Source: an uncultured Erysipelotrichaceae bacterium (GTDB lineage: Bacteria > Bacillota_I > Bacilli_A > RF39 > UBA660). From it: DNA of 17,913 nucleotides. The translations under genes were made by a program, and so were the position numbers. The notes under the pieces are model-generated. The model was not told the origin of the DNA and did no database searches. It saw nothing but the letters and a program-made list of their open reading frames with translations. The stretch is taken from assembly GCA_902783215.1 (NCBI GenBank), contig CACZQD010000022.1:1-17913 (forward strand), read 5' to 3'. Shown one piece after another: positions 8,879 to 17,193 of this stretch (the stretch's first letter is position 1; every line of letters begins with the position of its first letter).

Positions 8879-10576
8879 ATTTATAACTTTTTGTCTACCT
8901 GATTTTAAATTATTAATACTCTCTTCTATAATATTTTCTATGTAGTTAATAACTTGTTGTCTTGCATCCAAACTATCAAAACTATCTTTATAAACTATTT
9001 CTTTATTAAAACTATTTCGATGAAATAATTCTAAACAATACAATTGTTTTAATTCATTAACTGGTACTAAATAATTATTGACAACTAATAATTCGTCATT
9101 AATATATTGTATACTTGCAAAATCTACATTATCAAGTAAAACTTGTCCATCCATATTGATAAGTGAGATTTCAGAAGGATATGAATGTTTAAATAGCATA
9201 AGAAAGTTTCCTATTCTTTTAAAATGATCAATTTGATAATTAATTGGCAATATTTCTTTTCCATCTATATCATATATACCAGATAGATTATCTTTACTAA
9301 CTAATAAATATCCATCAATAAATTTTATACGGTTATAAATTGGTTTTAATATTTCATGACAATCAAAATCTAATAATCCTATACCATCTGACACTATTTT
9401 ATATCCAAATTTTTCTTTTTTAATCAATCGATATTCTTTAGTCTTTACTTGATATTTAGCATTATAAATGAATGATGTATCATCATCTTTTTCTAGAAGA
9501 TATATTCCGTCATTTATTTCTTCAATTCTATTAACTCTAAATAATTCTTGTAACTGGTTATTAATTAATATATACTCTTTTCCTATGCTAGATATAGCTA
9601 CTCCATATTTAAAATGACTAATGCTAGAATAATCACGAACGGTTCTCTTTCCTGAATCAAAGATACTATGATGAATTTTTAAATTATCAGAATAAATTAA
9701 CCACCAATGATTATTTTGATGTCCTAAAAAGTTATCATTATCCATTATTCTAATATCATCATAAGTATTTTCAATGATTGTATTATTTTGAAGATTATAT
9801 AAAGTTTTTTTACTATTTTTATTTTTTTGGTAAACAACATAACCATCTTTTATTTCCGAAATTAAATAATTCTTCAAGGGAATAATTTCTTTACCATCAA
9901 AATCATACAATCCTTCTTTATTACCTTTACGAACTATAAAATAATTATTTTCAATGGTAACGGTATCATAAATTGGTTTTAAGATTTGTCTAGATTGATA
10001 ATTTATTATTCCTACTTTATTATAACCTTTACTTACTCTGATAAACTGATCATTTAAAACTTTATAATTATCATATTCATTACTAGCTACTTCTTTAAAA
10101 TCACTATCTATTAATACTGTTTTATATATTGGTTTTTGAGCGCAATAGAAATGATTACCTATAGTTTCTATCGAATTATAAACAAAATCAGTTATTTTAT
10201 GAGTATTAATATTATAAAGTGCGGAAATTTTTCCGTGAAGTGATGTTTTTTTATCAATTATAACTTCATATACTAAATCATCTAACTTATTTATTTTATA
10301 ATAATTAGGTTGGATTATGTATTGTCCTTCTTCATTAATTAATCCATACTTTTGATTTACCATTACTCTAGCTACACCATTTTCAAATTTAGATAAATAA
10401 TCATACTTTAAAGTCTTTTTATTAATCATCAAAGTTTTATTATTAAGATTAATGTAATCAACTTTTTCATCATCAGTTATATACATGATGTTATTATCAA
10501 TATCTGTTATTTTATAATCTGTAATTTTTTTAAATCCATCTAAATCTATTATTTGGTTTGTACTTATATTAAGCAT
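8870..10576 (-). CDS. WG-E: WG-repeat protein, 568 aa
   Basis: Cytosolic WG-repeat protein, function unknown. Starts MLNISTNQIIDLDGF at ATG 10576 after AGGAAGTGA (10584-10592). N-terminal block I-T-D-Y-K-I ... D-Y-I-N-L-N-N-K at 18-47, in which the usual Y-G turn is replaced by V-D-Y. WG repeats at about 65-93, 113-134, 188-206, 212-236, 395-417 and 424-447; aromatic H-W-W-L at 290-293 where other members carry the W-x-I-I-D block; C-terminal block with V-N-N-Y-L at 491-517; short helical tail to 568. Its first residues and N-terminal block are the best match to the two truncated ORFs at 17020-17271. TGA stop followed at once by in-frame TAA. Confidence 0.92.
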   Translation of the reverse strand: MLNISTNQIIDLDGFKKITDYKITDIDNNIMYITDDEKVDYINLNNKTLMINKKTLKYDYLSKFENGVARVMVNQKYGLINEEGQYIIQPNYYKINKLDDLVYEVIIDKKTSLHGKISALYNINTHKITDFVYNSIETIGNHFYCAQKPIYKTVLIDSDFKEVASNEYDNYKVLNDQFIRVSKGYNKVGIINYQSRQILKPIYDTVTIENNYFIVRKGNKEGLYDFDGKEIIPLKNYLISEIKDGYVVYQKNKNSKKTLYNLQNNTIIENTYDDIRIMDNDNFLGHQNNHWWLIYSDNLKIHHSIFDSGKRTVRDYSSISHFKYGVAISSIGKEYILINNQLQELFRVNRIEEINDGIYLLEKDDDTSFIYNAKYQVKTKEYRLIKKEKFGYKIVSDGIGLLDFDCHEILKPIYNRIKFIDGYLLVSKDNLSGIYDIDGKEILPINYQIDHFKRIGNFLMLFKHSYPSEISLINMDGQVLLDNVDFASIQYINDELLVVNNYLVPVNELKQLYCLELFHRNSFNKEIVYKDSFDSLDARQQVINYIENIIEESINNLKSGRQKVINRK

Positions 10577-10593
10577 ATAAAACTCACTTCCTA

Positions 10594-12108
10594 TTATTTA
10601 TCTAAAACTAACTTTAACATTTTATTTTTTATATCTTGTTTAACTTCTTTGATACGATTTTCTTGCTCTTTTAATAAGTTTTCTATTTCTTTAGAAGCAA
10701 TATCTAAGAATCTTGATCTATCATTTTCACTATCAAATGAAAATATATTTTGTTCTTTATCCGCTTTTATTTCTAAATTATATTTATAACTTAAAATTTC
10801 CAAAGATACTAAATGATTATTAATGATAATATGATTATCATCAACAATATAACAGTTCTGCGCGCGAAAAGAAGGGATAATAATATTACCATTTATATCA
10901 ATTATTTCATATTCCTCATTTTTTTCTATAACTACTTTAATTAAGTTGCCTTTTCTTTCAATCTCTTTGCAAATATTAGGATATGTTTGTTTTAAAGTTA
11001 AATTATGATCAACTACCATAGAATAATCATTTCTATTTATAATCATATACCCATTAGAGTATGATCCTATATTATCTCCTGGAATACTCGCACGATAATT
11101 TTTTAAAGCATTATAAATACCAACTTGGTGGACACTATATGAACATGAACGAAAAGTATATAAATGTGTTCCATCATCTTCAATATGATGCGTATTTATA
11201 CCATTATCTATTAAATTACCATTTTTATCGAATAAAGCAGATAAGTATGATGACCTTGCATCAATATAAAATGTATCATAGTTAAAACTACATTTACTAT
11301 CAGCATATCCAGATCCTTCAATATAGTTTCCATCTAAAGAAGCTAAGAATAATGCAGACATTTCTCTTTTACGATCATAAAAAAGACCAATTTGTCCATA
11401 AAAATTATCTAGCTGACAATCTTTAGAAAACTTTTTTATATCCAACTTATTTTCCTGGTAATCCATTAATTCCCATTTGTTTTTTTTAATATTATGTATT
11501 AAACGGGAATCATCAATAATCATTAATCTATTATAATTAGGTTCAACAACTATATCTCCATTAGAATTGATTAAACCAGTTTTTGATTCTTTTTCTACGT
11601 CACCTGCCTCAGCAATCACATTATTAATATCATCTAAATAAAGTATTTGTCTTTGTCCTACTTTTACCTTTTCTATAGATATCACAGCATGTCCAAATCT
11701 AAATGGTCCAATATCATTGATGGGACTATGTATTGGATCAATCAATACTTTACCACTAATATCTATAAGACCATAATTATTCTTTTGAACTGTAAAATTT
11801 TTCACACTTTCATTATATACAATACTACTATACTCTGGTTTGATAACAAACTCTCCTAGTCTATTAATCACACCATATAAATCATTTATTTTAACAATAG
11901 CTAAATCATCTTTAAAAGAAGATATAGATTGCATAATAGGTTTAATAATTATACTTGCTTGAGCTGTTTTCGATTCTAAACTAGCTAACCCATATAAATC
12001 ATCTTCTTTAAGCACAATTAAATTATTATCAACGCGTTCAATTGTTTGATCAGTTATTTTTGGACAAGAATCAGTATCAATTGTTAGAAATTTACTAAAC
12101 TTAAGCAT
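10594..12108 (-). CDS. WG-D: WG-repeat protein, 504 aa
   Basis: Cytosolic WG-repeat protein, function unknown. Starts MLKFSKFLTIDTD at ATG 12108. N-terminal block I-T-D-Q-T-I ... L-Y-G-L-A-S-L-E-S-K at 18-47; WG repeats at about 68-96, 109-129 and 176-195, the last preceded by an Asp/Glu/Val-rich insertion (145-175); mid block W-E-L-M-D-Y ... I-K-K at 212-226; diverged centre with Y-Y-D/R-K-type stretches; a subfamily segment D-D-G-T-H-L-Y ... V-G-I-Y-N-A-L-K at 311-336; C-terminal block with I-N-N-H-L at 421-447; amphipathic Glu/Lys-rich tail to 504. The subfamily segment and tail are shared only with WG-U at the right edge, so these two are direct duplicates. An in-frame GTG at 12117 is rejected because its SD would be two bases away. 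TAA stop followed by in-frame TAG. Confidence 0.9.
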   Translation of the reverse strand: MLKFSKFLTIDTDSCPKITDQTIERVDNNLIVLKEDDLYGLASLESKTAQASIIIKPIMQSISSFKDDLAIVKINDLYGVINRLGEFVIKPEYSSIVYNESVKNFTVQKNNYGLIDISGKVLIDPIHSPINDIGPFRFGHAVISIEKVKVGQRQILYLDDINNVIAEAGDVEKESKTGLINSNGDIVVEPNYNRLMIIDDSRLIHNIKKNKWELMDYQENKLDIKKFSKDCQLDNFYGQIGLFYDRKREMSALFLASLDGNYIEGSGYADSKCSFNYDTFYIDARSSYLSALFDKNGNLIDNGINTHHIEDDGTHLYTFRSCSYSVHQVGIYNALKNYRASIPGDNIGSYSNGYMIINRNDYSMVVDHNLTLKQTYPNICKEIERKGNLIKVVIEKNEEYEIIDINGNIIIPSFRAQNCYIVDDNHIIINNHLVSLEILSYKYNLEIKADKEQNIFSFDSENDRSRFLDIASKEIENLLKEQENRIKEVKQDIKNKMLKLVLDK

Positions 12109-12124
12109 ATTATTCACTACCTTT
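12109..12124 (-). promoter_or_regulatory. Ribosome binding site of WG-D, inside the 3' end of WG-C
   Basis: AAAGG (12120-12124) and AGTGA (12114-12118) form a split SD ahead of ATG 12108, with five bases after AGTGA. Both lie in the last codons of WG-C, whose TAA (12110-12112) is one base from the ATG. Ribosomes ending WG-C would reach this start directly, suggesting translational coupling. Confidence 0.55.
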
Positions 12125-13588
12125 CATTAATCTATCGGCATTTAAAAATGTTTTAGTTAATTGTTTTTCTTTTACTTTTCCCCACTTTTTAATATGGTTA
12201 TCTATTTGTTTTTCTTTGTTATTTAAATAAGGTATTACTAACTTTTCAAATTTTTGTTCATATTCTTTTAATTGTTCTTCACTTTCAAAATCTTTTATTA
12301 GATTAGAATTGTTATAACAAATATTTAATTGATAGATGACTTTTAATTCATCGATGTTGAATAAGTAATCATCTATTACAACTTGTTCAGCATTAACAAT
12401 TAAAATTTGATTATCTATTTGAATTGGTTTTAATATTTCTCTACCTTCTATCTCGATTATTCCACTCAACCAAATAGCTGGAATAGAAATACTGTTTTCT
12501 ATTTTTTGAATAGCTTTTAAAGTGACAATTAAGTTATCTTTAATATTTATCTGACGTAAATTATGTCCTGCATGATATATTTCTTTATAGTCTTTATTAA
12601 TTAATTTAAAACCCGATGGTAGATCGTGTACCATGGCTATACCCTGTTTAGTAAAGGGACGAATATCAGCATACGATTTAGACTCTTCTAATGTATCTTT
12701 AGCAATTAAATTATTGTGTGTGGTGTCATATATCATTTTATAATGAGTATCACCAGATATTATATAGTTAGCAATTTCACTTTTTATATTAAATTGTTTG
12801 TCAATTAAGCAACTACCCATTTCCATTTTAGCTATTGCATATTTACCCTCAAACTGACCTATTTCTTTAAATAATAAATTTAATTTTTTTAATTTTTTAC
12901 CTTTATAATCTATTAATATCCATTTATCCTTTTTCCATATTAAAGCTGTTTTATCATCAATAACTACTAATTTTTCATATTTAGGTTCTATTAATGTTTT
13001 TCCTTCTTTACTTATTAAACCATTAATATATTTTGTGTAATAACCTGCTCTACTTTTAAAAGATTTACAAATGGTAACTAAATATCCATAATCACACGCT
13101 TCAATACCATCATATTTGTTAGGTATTAATTCTGTACCATCAGAACTAATTACTCCCCGACCTTCTCTAGTTGAGGTAATTGCTCGATCATCATTAATAA
13201 AATCAATACGGCTATATGGTTTTCTTGTGATAATAGAAAATGTTTCATTAACTAAGTAGATATCATTATCGCTTGTAATTTTATATAAGTCTTTTCTTAT
13301 TATTTCAATTTGATCCATTTTCAGTAAAACTTTACCAGTACTATCTAGTAAGACATCCTCACCATTAACTCTAGCTACTATTTGTCCATATTTATACTGT
13401 TTAAATTTTTTATAAATAGGTTTAGTAATAAGTGAGGGATCACCATTTTTACTATTTAAGCTTAATAAACCAAAATTATAGTTTTCATAATATACTAATA
13501 AATCATCTATGACATCAACAATATGATAATTATTTAATTTATAACCTTTAGTTTTATCAATTATTACTGATGTTTTCTTCTCAATCAT
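12110..13588 (-). CDS. WG-C: WG-repeat protein, 492 aa, shortest complete member
   Basis: Cytosolic WG-repeat protein, function unknown. ATG 13588 is preceded by GGAGGTAA, a strong SD that contains the TAA of WG-B. N-terminal block L-N-N-Y-H-I ... N-F-G-L-L-S-L-N-S-K-N-G-D-P-S-L-I at 18-54; repeats at about 66-90, 142-163 and 186-206 (G-L-I-S-K-E-G-K-T-L-I-E-P-K-Y); mid block K-W-I-L-I-D-Y ... L-K-K at 222-235; a degenerate centre (240-370) with few recognisable repeats; a last repeat around 374-392; C-terminal block with I-D-D-Y-L at 397-423; Lys/Glu-rich tail to 492, likely helical. It is shorter than its neighbours because of the reduced central part. TAA stop one base before the WG-D start. 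Confidence 0.92.
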   Translation of the reverse strand: MIEKKTSVIIDKTKGYKLNNYHIVDVIDDLLVYYENYNFGLLSLNSKNGDPSLITKPIYKKFKQYKYGQIVARVNGEDVLLDSTGKVLLKMDQIEIIRKDLYKITSDNDIYLVNETFSIITRKPYSRIDFINDDRAITSTREGRGVISSDGTELIPNKYDGIEACDYGYLVTICKSFKSRAGYYTKYINGLISKEGKTLIEPKYEKLVVIDDKTALIWKKDKWILIDYKGKKLKKLNLLFKEIGQFEGKYAIAKMEMGSCLIDKQFNIKSEIANYIISGDTHYKMIYDTTHNNLIAKDTLEESKSYADIRPFTKQGIAMVHDLPSGFKLINKDYKEIYHAGHNLRQINIKDNLIVTLKAIQKIENSISIPAIWLSGIIEIEGREILKPIQIDNQILIVNAEQVVIDDYLFNIDELKVIYQLNICYNNSNLIKDFESEEQLKEYEQKFEKLVIPYLNNKEKQIDNHIKKWGKVKEKQLTKTFLNADRLMKGSE

Positions 13589-13591
13589 AAA

Positions 13592-15229
13592 TTACCTCCG
13601 TTTTTGATACTTTTTTATTTCTTCATCGACATTTTCAATAATATTATCAATATCTTCATTGGTTTTTTTATCTATTTGCTCTATCATTTCTAACCGTTTT
13701 TGTTTTTGTTGGTTTATCATTGGAATAATTGATTCGATAAACGACTCAATATATGTATTAAATTCATCCATATCAGCAAAGGTTTTTTTGATTAAATGAT
13801 TGTCATCAAATAGTTTTAATTGATATTGATATTTAATATTATCTAAATTAAAAATATAATTGTTAATAATAACTTGATTACTATTAATAACTTGTAAACT
13901 ATCTACATCAGCAATTTGATCAATTAAAATATTTCCATCTAAATCATATAACATATATACTTTATTACCATATTGATCTTCAGTGATTACTTTTATCAAA
14001 CCATTATCAAGTGTTAAAGTGGAATAATTATCAGTAAATGGTATTATAATTTTCCCAGTTCGATCAATAACTGCTGTTCTACCTCTATTTATTACTTTTA
14101 TTAAATTGTCATTCAATACTTCTATATGTTCATAAGTATTATCGAAAAAAGGCTCACTTGAATTATTAACTTTAATTTGATTACCATTTAAATCGTATAA
14201 ACTTAAACAAGACCTTGTATTACCTAAACACAGTAATCCAGTTGGAAATTTTTCAAAATAAGGATTATGATGAATAAAAGTCTCAATAGAGTATAAATCA
14301 TCAGTTTTATCATCAGGAATAGTTTCTAATATTTTTTCTCCTTTATCATTTAAAAAATATTCGCTTTTTGAATCATGGTAATAAATTATATCATCATCAA
14401 TTATATAATCATATGGCTTGTTAGGACCCTCCACAGATAATATAATTTCTCCATCACTATTTAAAACAGTTTTTCCTTTACGATTATTATAAATTAATAG
14501 GTTATTATTTAATATTTTTATTCCACCTATATTATCAGTTATTCTTTTTATCGTATTACCTTTTTCATCAATAATAAAAATTGTCTTAGAATTTTTTAAT
14601 ACAAAATATCGATTAGGATTTATTTGGTCTATTATAGAATACTTCATAGGTAAAATAATTTCATTTTTACTATTTACTAATCCATATTTTTTTCTTTTTC
14701 TTACCTTATATAAATCCTTAGTCATAGCTTCTATTTCATTATAGTTACAATCTAAAATAATATTTCCATATTTATCGATAACACCTGATCTAGAATCAAC
14801 TTTAATCATGTAATTATATCTTAAAAAGTAAAGATTGGAATATGTAGGTGGCATTAGTTCATTACCATTAGTATCCATAATACCCCATAAATCATTTTCT
14901 CTAAATACAATATTATCATTATATAAAGACCTTAATATGCTTTGACAATAGTTTTTGATCATATTACCTTTACTATCTATATATCCATATCCATTATCTG
15001 TCGTAACAATCGCACGTCCATTAATAAATTGTGGTATACCATGAAAAATTGGATCAGTTAACACGTCTGCTTTACAATTTTTACTGGTTAAATCTATTAG
15101 GCCAAAACGATTTGGATCAAAACCATCAGCGTATACAACAACATCATCATAAACTCTGACAATTTCAAAATCAGTTATATATTGACCAAATTTATAATCA
15201 ATTACTTTTTTTCTTTCTGTATCCCACAT
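13592..15229 (-). CDS. WG-B: WG-repeat protein, 545 aa
   Basis: Cytosolic WG-repeat protein, function unknown. ATG 15229 follows AAAGGAGTGAT (15233-15243), one of the best SDs in the window. N-terminal block I-T-D-F-E-I ... R-F-G-L-I-D-L-T-S-K at 18-50; WG repeats at about 70-91, 107-132 (with the eponymous L-W-G-I-M-D-T-N-G), 139-165, 173-199 and 384-406; mid block I-F-I-I-D-E-K-G-N-T-I-K-R at 217-229; variable centre 235-370; C-terminal block with I-N-N-Y-I at 447-473; a clear coiled-coil-like tail rich in Gln/Lys/Glu/Asp (about 505-545). It follows WG-A after a 78-nt gap and heads the tightly packed run WG-B to WG-H. TAA stop lies inside the SD of WG-C. Confidence 0.92.
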   Translation of the reverse strand: MWDTERKKVIDYKFGQYITDFEIVRVYDDVVVYADGFDPNRFGLIDLTSKNCKADVLTDPIFHGIPQFINGRAIVTTDNGYGYIDSKGNMIKNYCQSILRSLYNDNIVFRENDLWGIMDTNGNELMPPTYSNLYFLRYNYMIKVDSRSGVIDKYGNIILDCNYNEIEAMTKDLYKVRKRKKYGLVNSKNEIILPMKYSIIDQINPNRYFVLKNSKTIFIIDEKGNTIKRITDNIGGIKILNNNLLIYNNRKGKTVLNSDGEIILSVEGPNKPYDYIIDDDIIYYHDSKSEYFLNDKGEKILETIPDDKTDDLYSIETFIHHNPYFEKFPTGLLCLGNTRSCLSLYDLNGNQIKVNNSSEPFFDNTYEHIEVLNDNLIKVINRGRTAVIDRTGKIIIPFTDNYSTLTLDNGLIKVITEDQYGNKVYMLYDLDGNILIDQIADVDSLQVINSNQVIINNYIFNLDNIKYQYQLKLFDDNHLIKKTFADMDEFNTYIESFIESIIPMINQQKQKRLEMIEQIDKKTNEDIDNIIENVDEEIKKYQKRR

Positions 15230-15307
15230 TTTATCACTCCTTTATTAGTTTTCAATTTATTTTTTATAGTTAGTAATAATTGTATTTACACACAACATTT
15301 TTATCGA
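15230..15307 (-). other. 78-nt gap between WG-A and WG-B
   Basis: The longest non-coding gap inside the array. It holds the WG-B ribosome binding site at its promoter-distal end. I see a TATAAA box but no well-spaced -35 partner, no strong hairpin with a T-tract, and no credible small gene. It could still hold a weak promoter or mRNA processing site. Confidence 0.5.
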
Positions 15308-16876
15308 TCATTTTACTTTCTCCTTTGAATGCTCATTGATTTTAGATTCTAAATTATTTATATATGTATTAAACCAATTATTTAATCCATCATTAAACAT
15401 TTGAATAAACATCTTTTGCTTTTCTAAAGTGTCAAATGTTTTTTTTAACTTACTATTATTAATTTCTATATCTACAGAATATACTTCTTTGATATCACTT
15501 AGTTTTAATATATGATTATCAACAATAATTAAATCATCATTTAATATCAAGAATTGATCAGCAACAATATTTTCAAATATTTTATGCCCATTAAGATCTA
15601 CTAAGGTGTATGTATTACCAATTTGACTATATACTAAATTACCTACTTGTTTAGCTTGTTTAACGACAATATCACTAGTCAAGTTTTCAAATAATTTCAC
15701 ACCATCTTTAGAATAAACATCATAATTACGATTTCTTTTGTAAGCCCACCAAAAATTATTTTTATAAGTCATATTTAAATAATCATCATTTATCGGTATA
15801 ACTAACTTACCCTTCATATTGATAAGACCATAATTGATAAGACCAGAATGGTAATTTTTATAAAAGCAAGGAATTAAATTATTTACTATTTCGGATTCCA
15901 AAATTAAATTTTCTACCTTAGGAAAATGAATTACTTTATTATCTTCTATTTTTGCAATTAAATTATCTACCCTATATAAAGCTGCAGATATATACTCTAA
16001 TTGATAATGTGTAGGCTTTAATACTTCTTTACCCTCCATATTTATAAGTCCATACTTATCATTCAATTTGCAAATTGCATATCCACAAATAAATGGATTT
16101 ATATCATCATACTTTAAAGGTAGGACTATTCTACCATTAGTATCTATTAATCCATATTTTTTCTTTTTAATAATAATAGCTACATTATGATAAAAATCAC
16201 AATTTAAAATCCCATCAAAATTAAATGGTTCAAATGTATGATTATTATTTATTAAATCTAAATGTACTTTATAGTACTTATCTGAAAAATCAGTAACAAT
16301 AACTGTTTTATTATCTATAATACTAATTCTTTTAAATTTTTCATCTAAAAGTTTTTTACCACTGATATCATATAAACCTTTATGTATTATTTTTTCATTA
16401 CGCAAAACAAATTTTTTCACTATATTACCTTGTTTTAGTTTTTTCTTTAAATAGACAATGATTAAATCTTTTTCAGGTGGTACAATGTTATAATAATTAC
16501 ATTTAATTATTTCTTTTCCGTCTTTATTCATAATTCCACAATAATTTAGAGAAACATAAACTTTATATAAATCTGAAGAAATATGTTTGATTGCATAATA
16601 TTCTTTACTTAATGATTGACCTTCCTGATTGATTAATAAATATCCACCAAAATTTTTTTCAACAACTAATCTTTCATTAGAACTACTTACAATAATTCCC
16701 TCGATGAAAATAGGTTTAGCGTGTGTAAAATCTTTACAATTTAAATTGATAAAGCCTTCTTTACCTTCATCATTTTGAACTTTAAGAAAGTTATCTAATA
16801 AACCTAATATGCGATAATGCGTTATTAATGGTGCCTGCGAAATATCTAACGTTTTTTTTGTTTCAACGCTATCCAT
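15308..16876 (-). CDS. WG-A: WG-repeat protein, 522 aa, first gene of the operon
   Basis: Cytosolic WG-repeat protein, function unknown, first gene after the strong promoter at 16937-16964. From ATG 16876 it reads MDSVETKKTLDISQAPLITHYRI, matching the leader length of WG-J. N-terminal block at 17-47 (I-T-H-Y-R-I ... G-F-I-N-L-N-C-K); repeats at about 68-92, 105-131, 165-183, 239-259 and 266-292, the last two nearly canonical (K-Y-G-L-I-D-T-N-G and K-Y-G-L-I-N-M-E-G-K-E-V-L-K-P); a basic stretch at 143-158; C-terminal block with V-D-N-H-I at 444-470; short helical tail to 522. An ATG at 16888 would add four residues (MRGN), but the GAGG site lies inside that extension and is spaced for 16876. 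TGA stop with no second stop behind it. Confidence 0.9.
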   Translation of the reverse strand: MDSVETKKTLDISQAPLITHYRILGLLDNFLKVQNDEGKEGFINLNCKDFTHAKPIFIEGIIVSSSNERLVVEKNFGGYLLINQEGQSLSKEYYAIKHISSDLYKVYVSLNYCGIMNKDGKEIIKCNYYNIVPPEKDLIIVYLKKKLKQGNIVKKFVLRNEKIIHKGLYDISGKKLLDEKFKRISIIDNKTVIVTDFSDKYYKVHLDLINNNHTFEPFNFDGILNCDFYHNVAIIIKKKKYGLIDTNGRIVLPLKYDDINPFICGYAICKLNDKYGLINMEGKEVLKPTHYQLEYISAALYRVDNLIAKIEDNKVIHFPKVENLILESEIVNNLIPCFYKNYHSGLINYGLINMKGKLVIPINDDYLNMTYKNNFWWAYKRNRNYDVYSKDGVKLFENLTSDIVVKQAKQVGNLVYSQIGNTYTLVDLNGHKIFENIVADQFLILNDDLIIVDNHILKLSDIKEVYSVDIEINNSKLKKTFDTLEKQKMFIQMFNDGLNNWFNTYINNLESKINEHSKEKVK

Positions 16877-16886
16877 ATTACCCCTC
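16877..16886 (-). promoter_or_regulatory. Ribosome binding site of WG-A (decides the start)
   Basis: GAGG at 16883-16886 lies six bases before ATG 16876. The alternative ATG at 16888 overlaps this site and has only a weak AGAA upstream. Confidence 0.6.
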
Positions 16887-16905
16887 ATTTCTGGATTAAA
16901 TTACT

Positions 16906-16926
16906 ATAGGACAAAAATCCCCCTAT
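16906..16926 (-). promoter_or_regulatory. Stem-loop at the 5' end of the WG-A transcript
   Basis: ATAGG and CCTAT form a five-base-pair stem, extendable by a G-U pair, around a loop of roughly ten bases. The predicted transcription start (about 16930) places it at the extreme 5' end of the mRNA. Such leaders often protect the 5' end; it could instead be a weak operator-like inverted repeat. The leader is only about 54 nt, too short for a usual riboswitch. Confidence 0.35.
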
Positions 16927-16936
16927 TTGGTTGATT

Positions 16937-16964
16937 ATTATACTAAATTTATAGAAAATGTCAA
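16937..16964 (-). promoter_or_regulatory. Sigma-A type promoter of the WG-A to WG-K operon
   Basis: The minus strand has a perfect -35 TTGACA (16959-16964) and a perfect -10 TATAAT (16937-16942) separated by 16 nt. A run of A/T just upstream (16965-16986) resembles an UP element. The start of transcription is expected near 16930. Nothing comparable was seen elsewhere in the window, so this is likely the main promoter for the ten or more genes downstream. Confidence 0.8.
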
Positions 16965-16977
16965 ATTAAAAATAGTC

Positions 16978-17002
16978 AAAAAAAAATAGCACGAAACTAT
17001 TT
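16978..17002 (-). terminator. Weak intrinsic terminator between the two WG gene groups
   Basis: AAATAG (16997-17002) and CTATTT (16984-16989) form a six-base-pair stem around a seven-base loop, followed by a run of T (16978-16986). It sits just after the 53-aa ORF and just before the promoter. The stem is AT-rich and weak, so termination may be partial. Confidence 0.45.
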
Positions 17003-17019
17003 AATTAAAATCTGTTTTT

Positions 17020-17181
17020 TTAATTATTATTATTAAAAATATTTTTTCTATTTAGATTAATGATATCTTGGCCTTTAGAATTTGATACAACCATAATATT
17101 ATCTTCAACTCGAATAATAAAATCATTAGTAATATTTAAATAATCTTCCCAATTAGTTTTATTATATTTAATAATTCTCAT
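17020..17181 (-). CDS. 53-aa ORF resembling only the WG-family N-terminal block
   Basis: This small ORF begins MRIIKYNKTNWEDYLNIT at ATG 17181 behind an SD AAAGGA (17190-17195) eight bases upstream. Its residues 17-46 (I-T-N-D-F-I-I ... E-D-N-I-M-V-V ... Q-D-I-I-N-L-N-R-K) align with the N-terminal block of WG-E (I-T-D-Y-K-I ... D-N-N-I-M-Y-I ... V-D-Y-I-N-L-N-N-K). It then ends after N-I-F and four Asn, with no WG repeats or C-terminal block, and is followed by a terminator. It may be the remnant of a paralog that lost about 500 codons, or a functional stand-alone N-terminal domain. Its intact SD, start and conserved block argue against complete decay; its Asn-rich end suggests read-out into non-coding sequence. 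Confidence 0.5.
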   Translation of the reverse strand: MRIIKYNKTNWEDYLNITNDFIIRVEDNIMVVSNSKGQDIINLNRKNIFNNNN

Positions 17182-17193
17182 CTTTTTATTCCT

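Noticed and set aside
15240..15307. Thirteen-codon ORF (ATG TTG TGT ...) in the gap after WG-A
   Set aside because: No ribosome binding site, no resemblance to the family, and too short to distinguish from chance.
134..16876. Secreted or surface-exposed function as for some repeat proteins
   Set aside because: None of the complete proteins has a hydrophobic signal sequence, lipobox, membrane segment or sorting motif; N-termini are short and polar.
16877..16930. Riboswitch or attenuator in the leader of WG-A
   Set aside because: The leader is only about 54 nt with a single weak stem and no terminator-like T-run after it.
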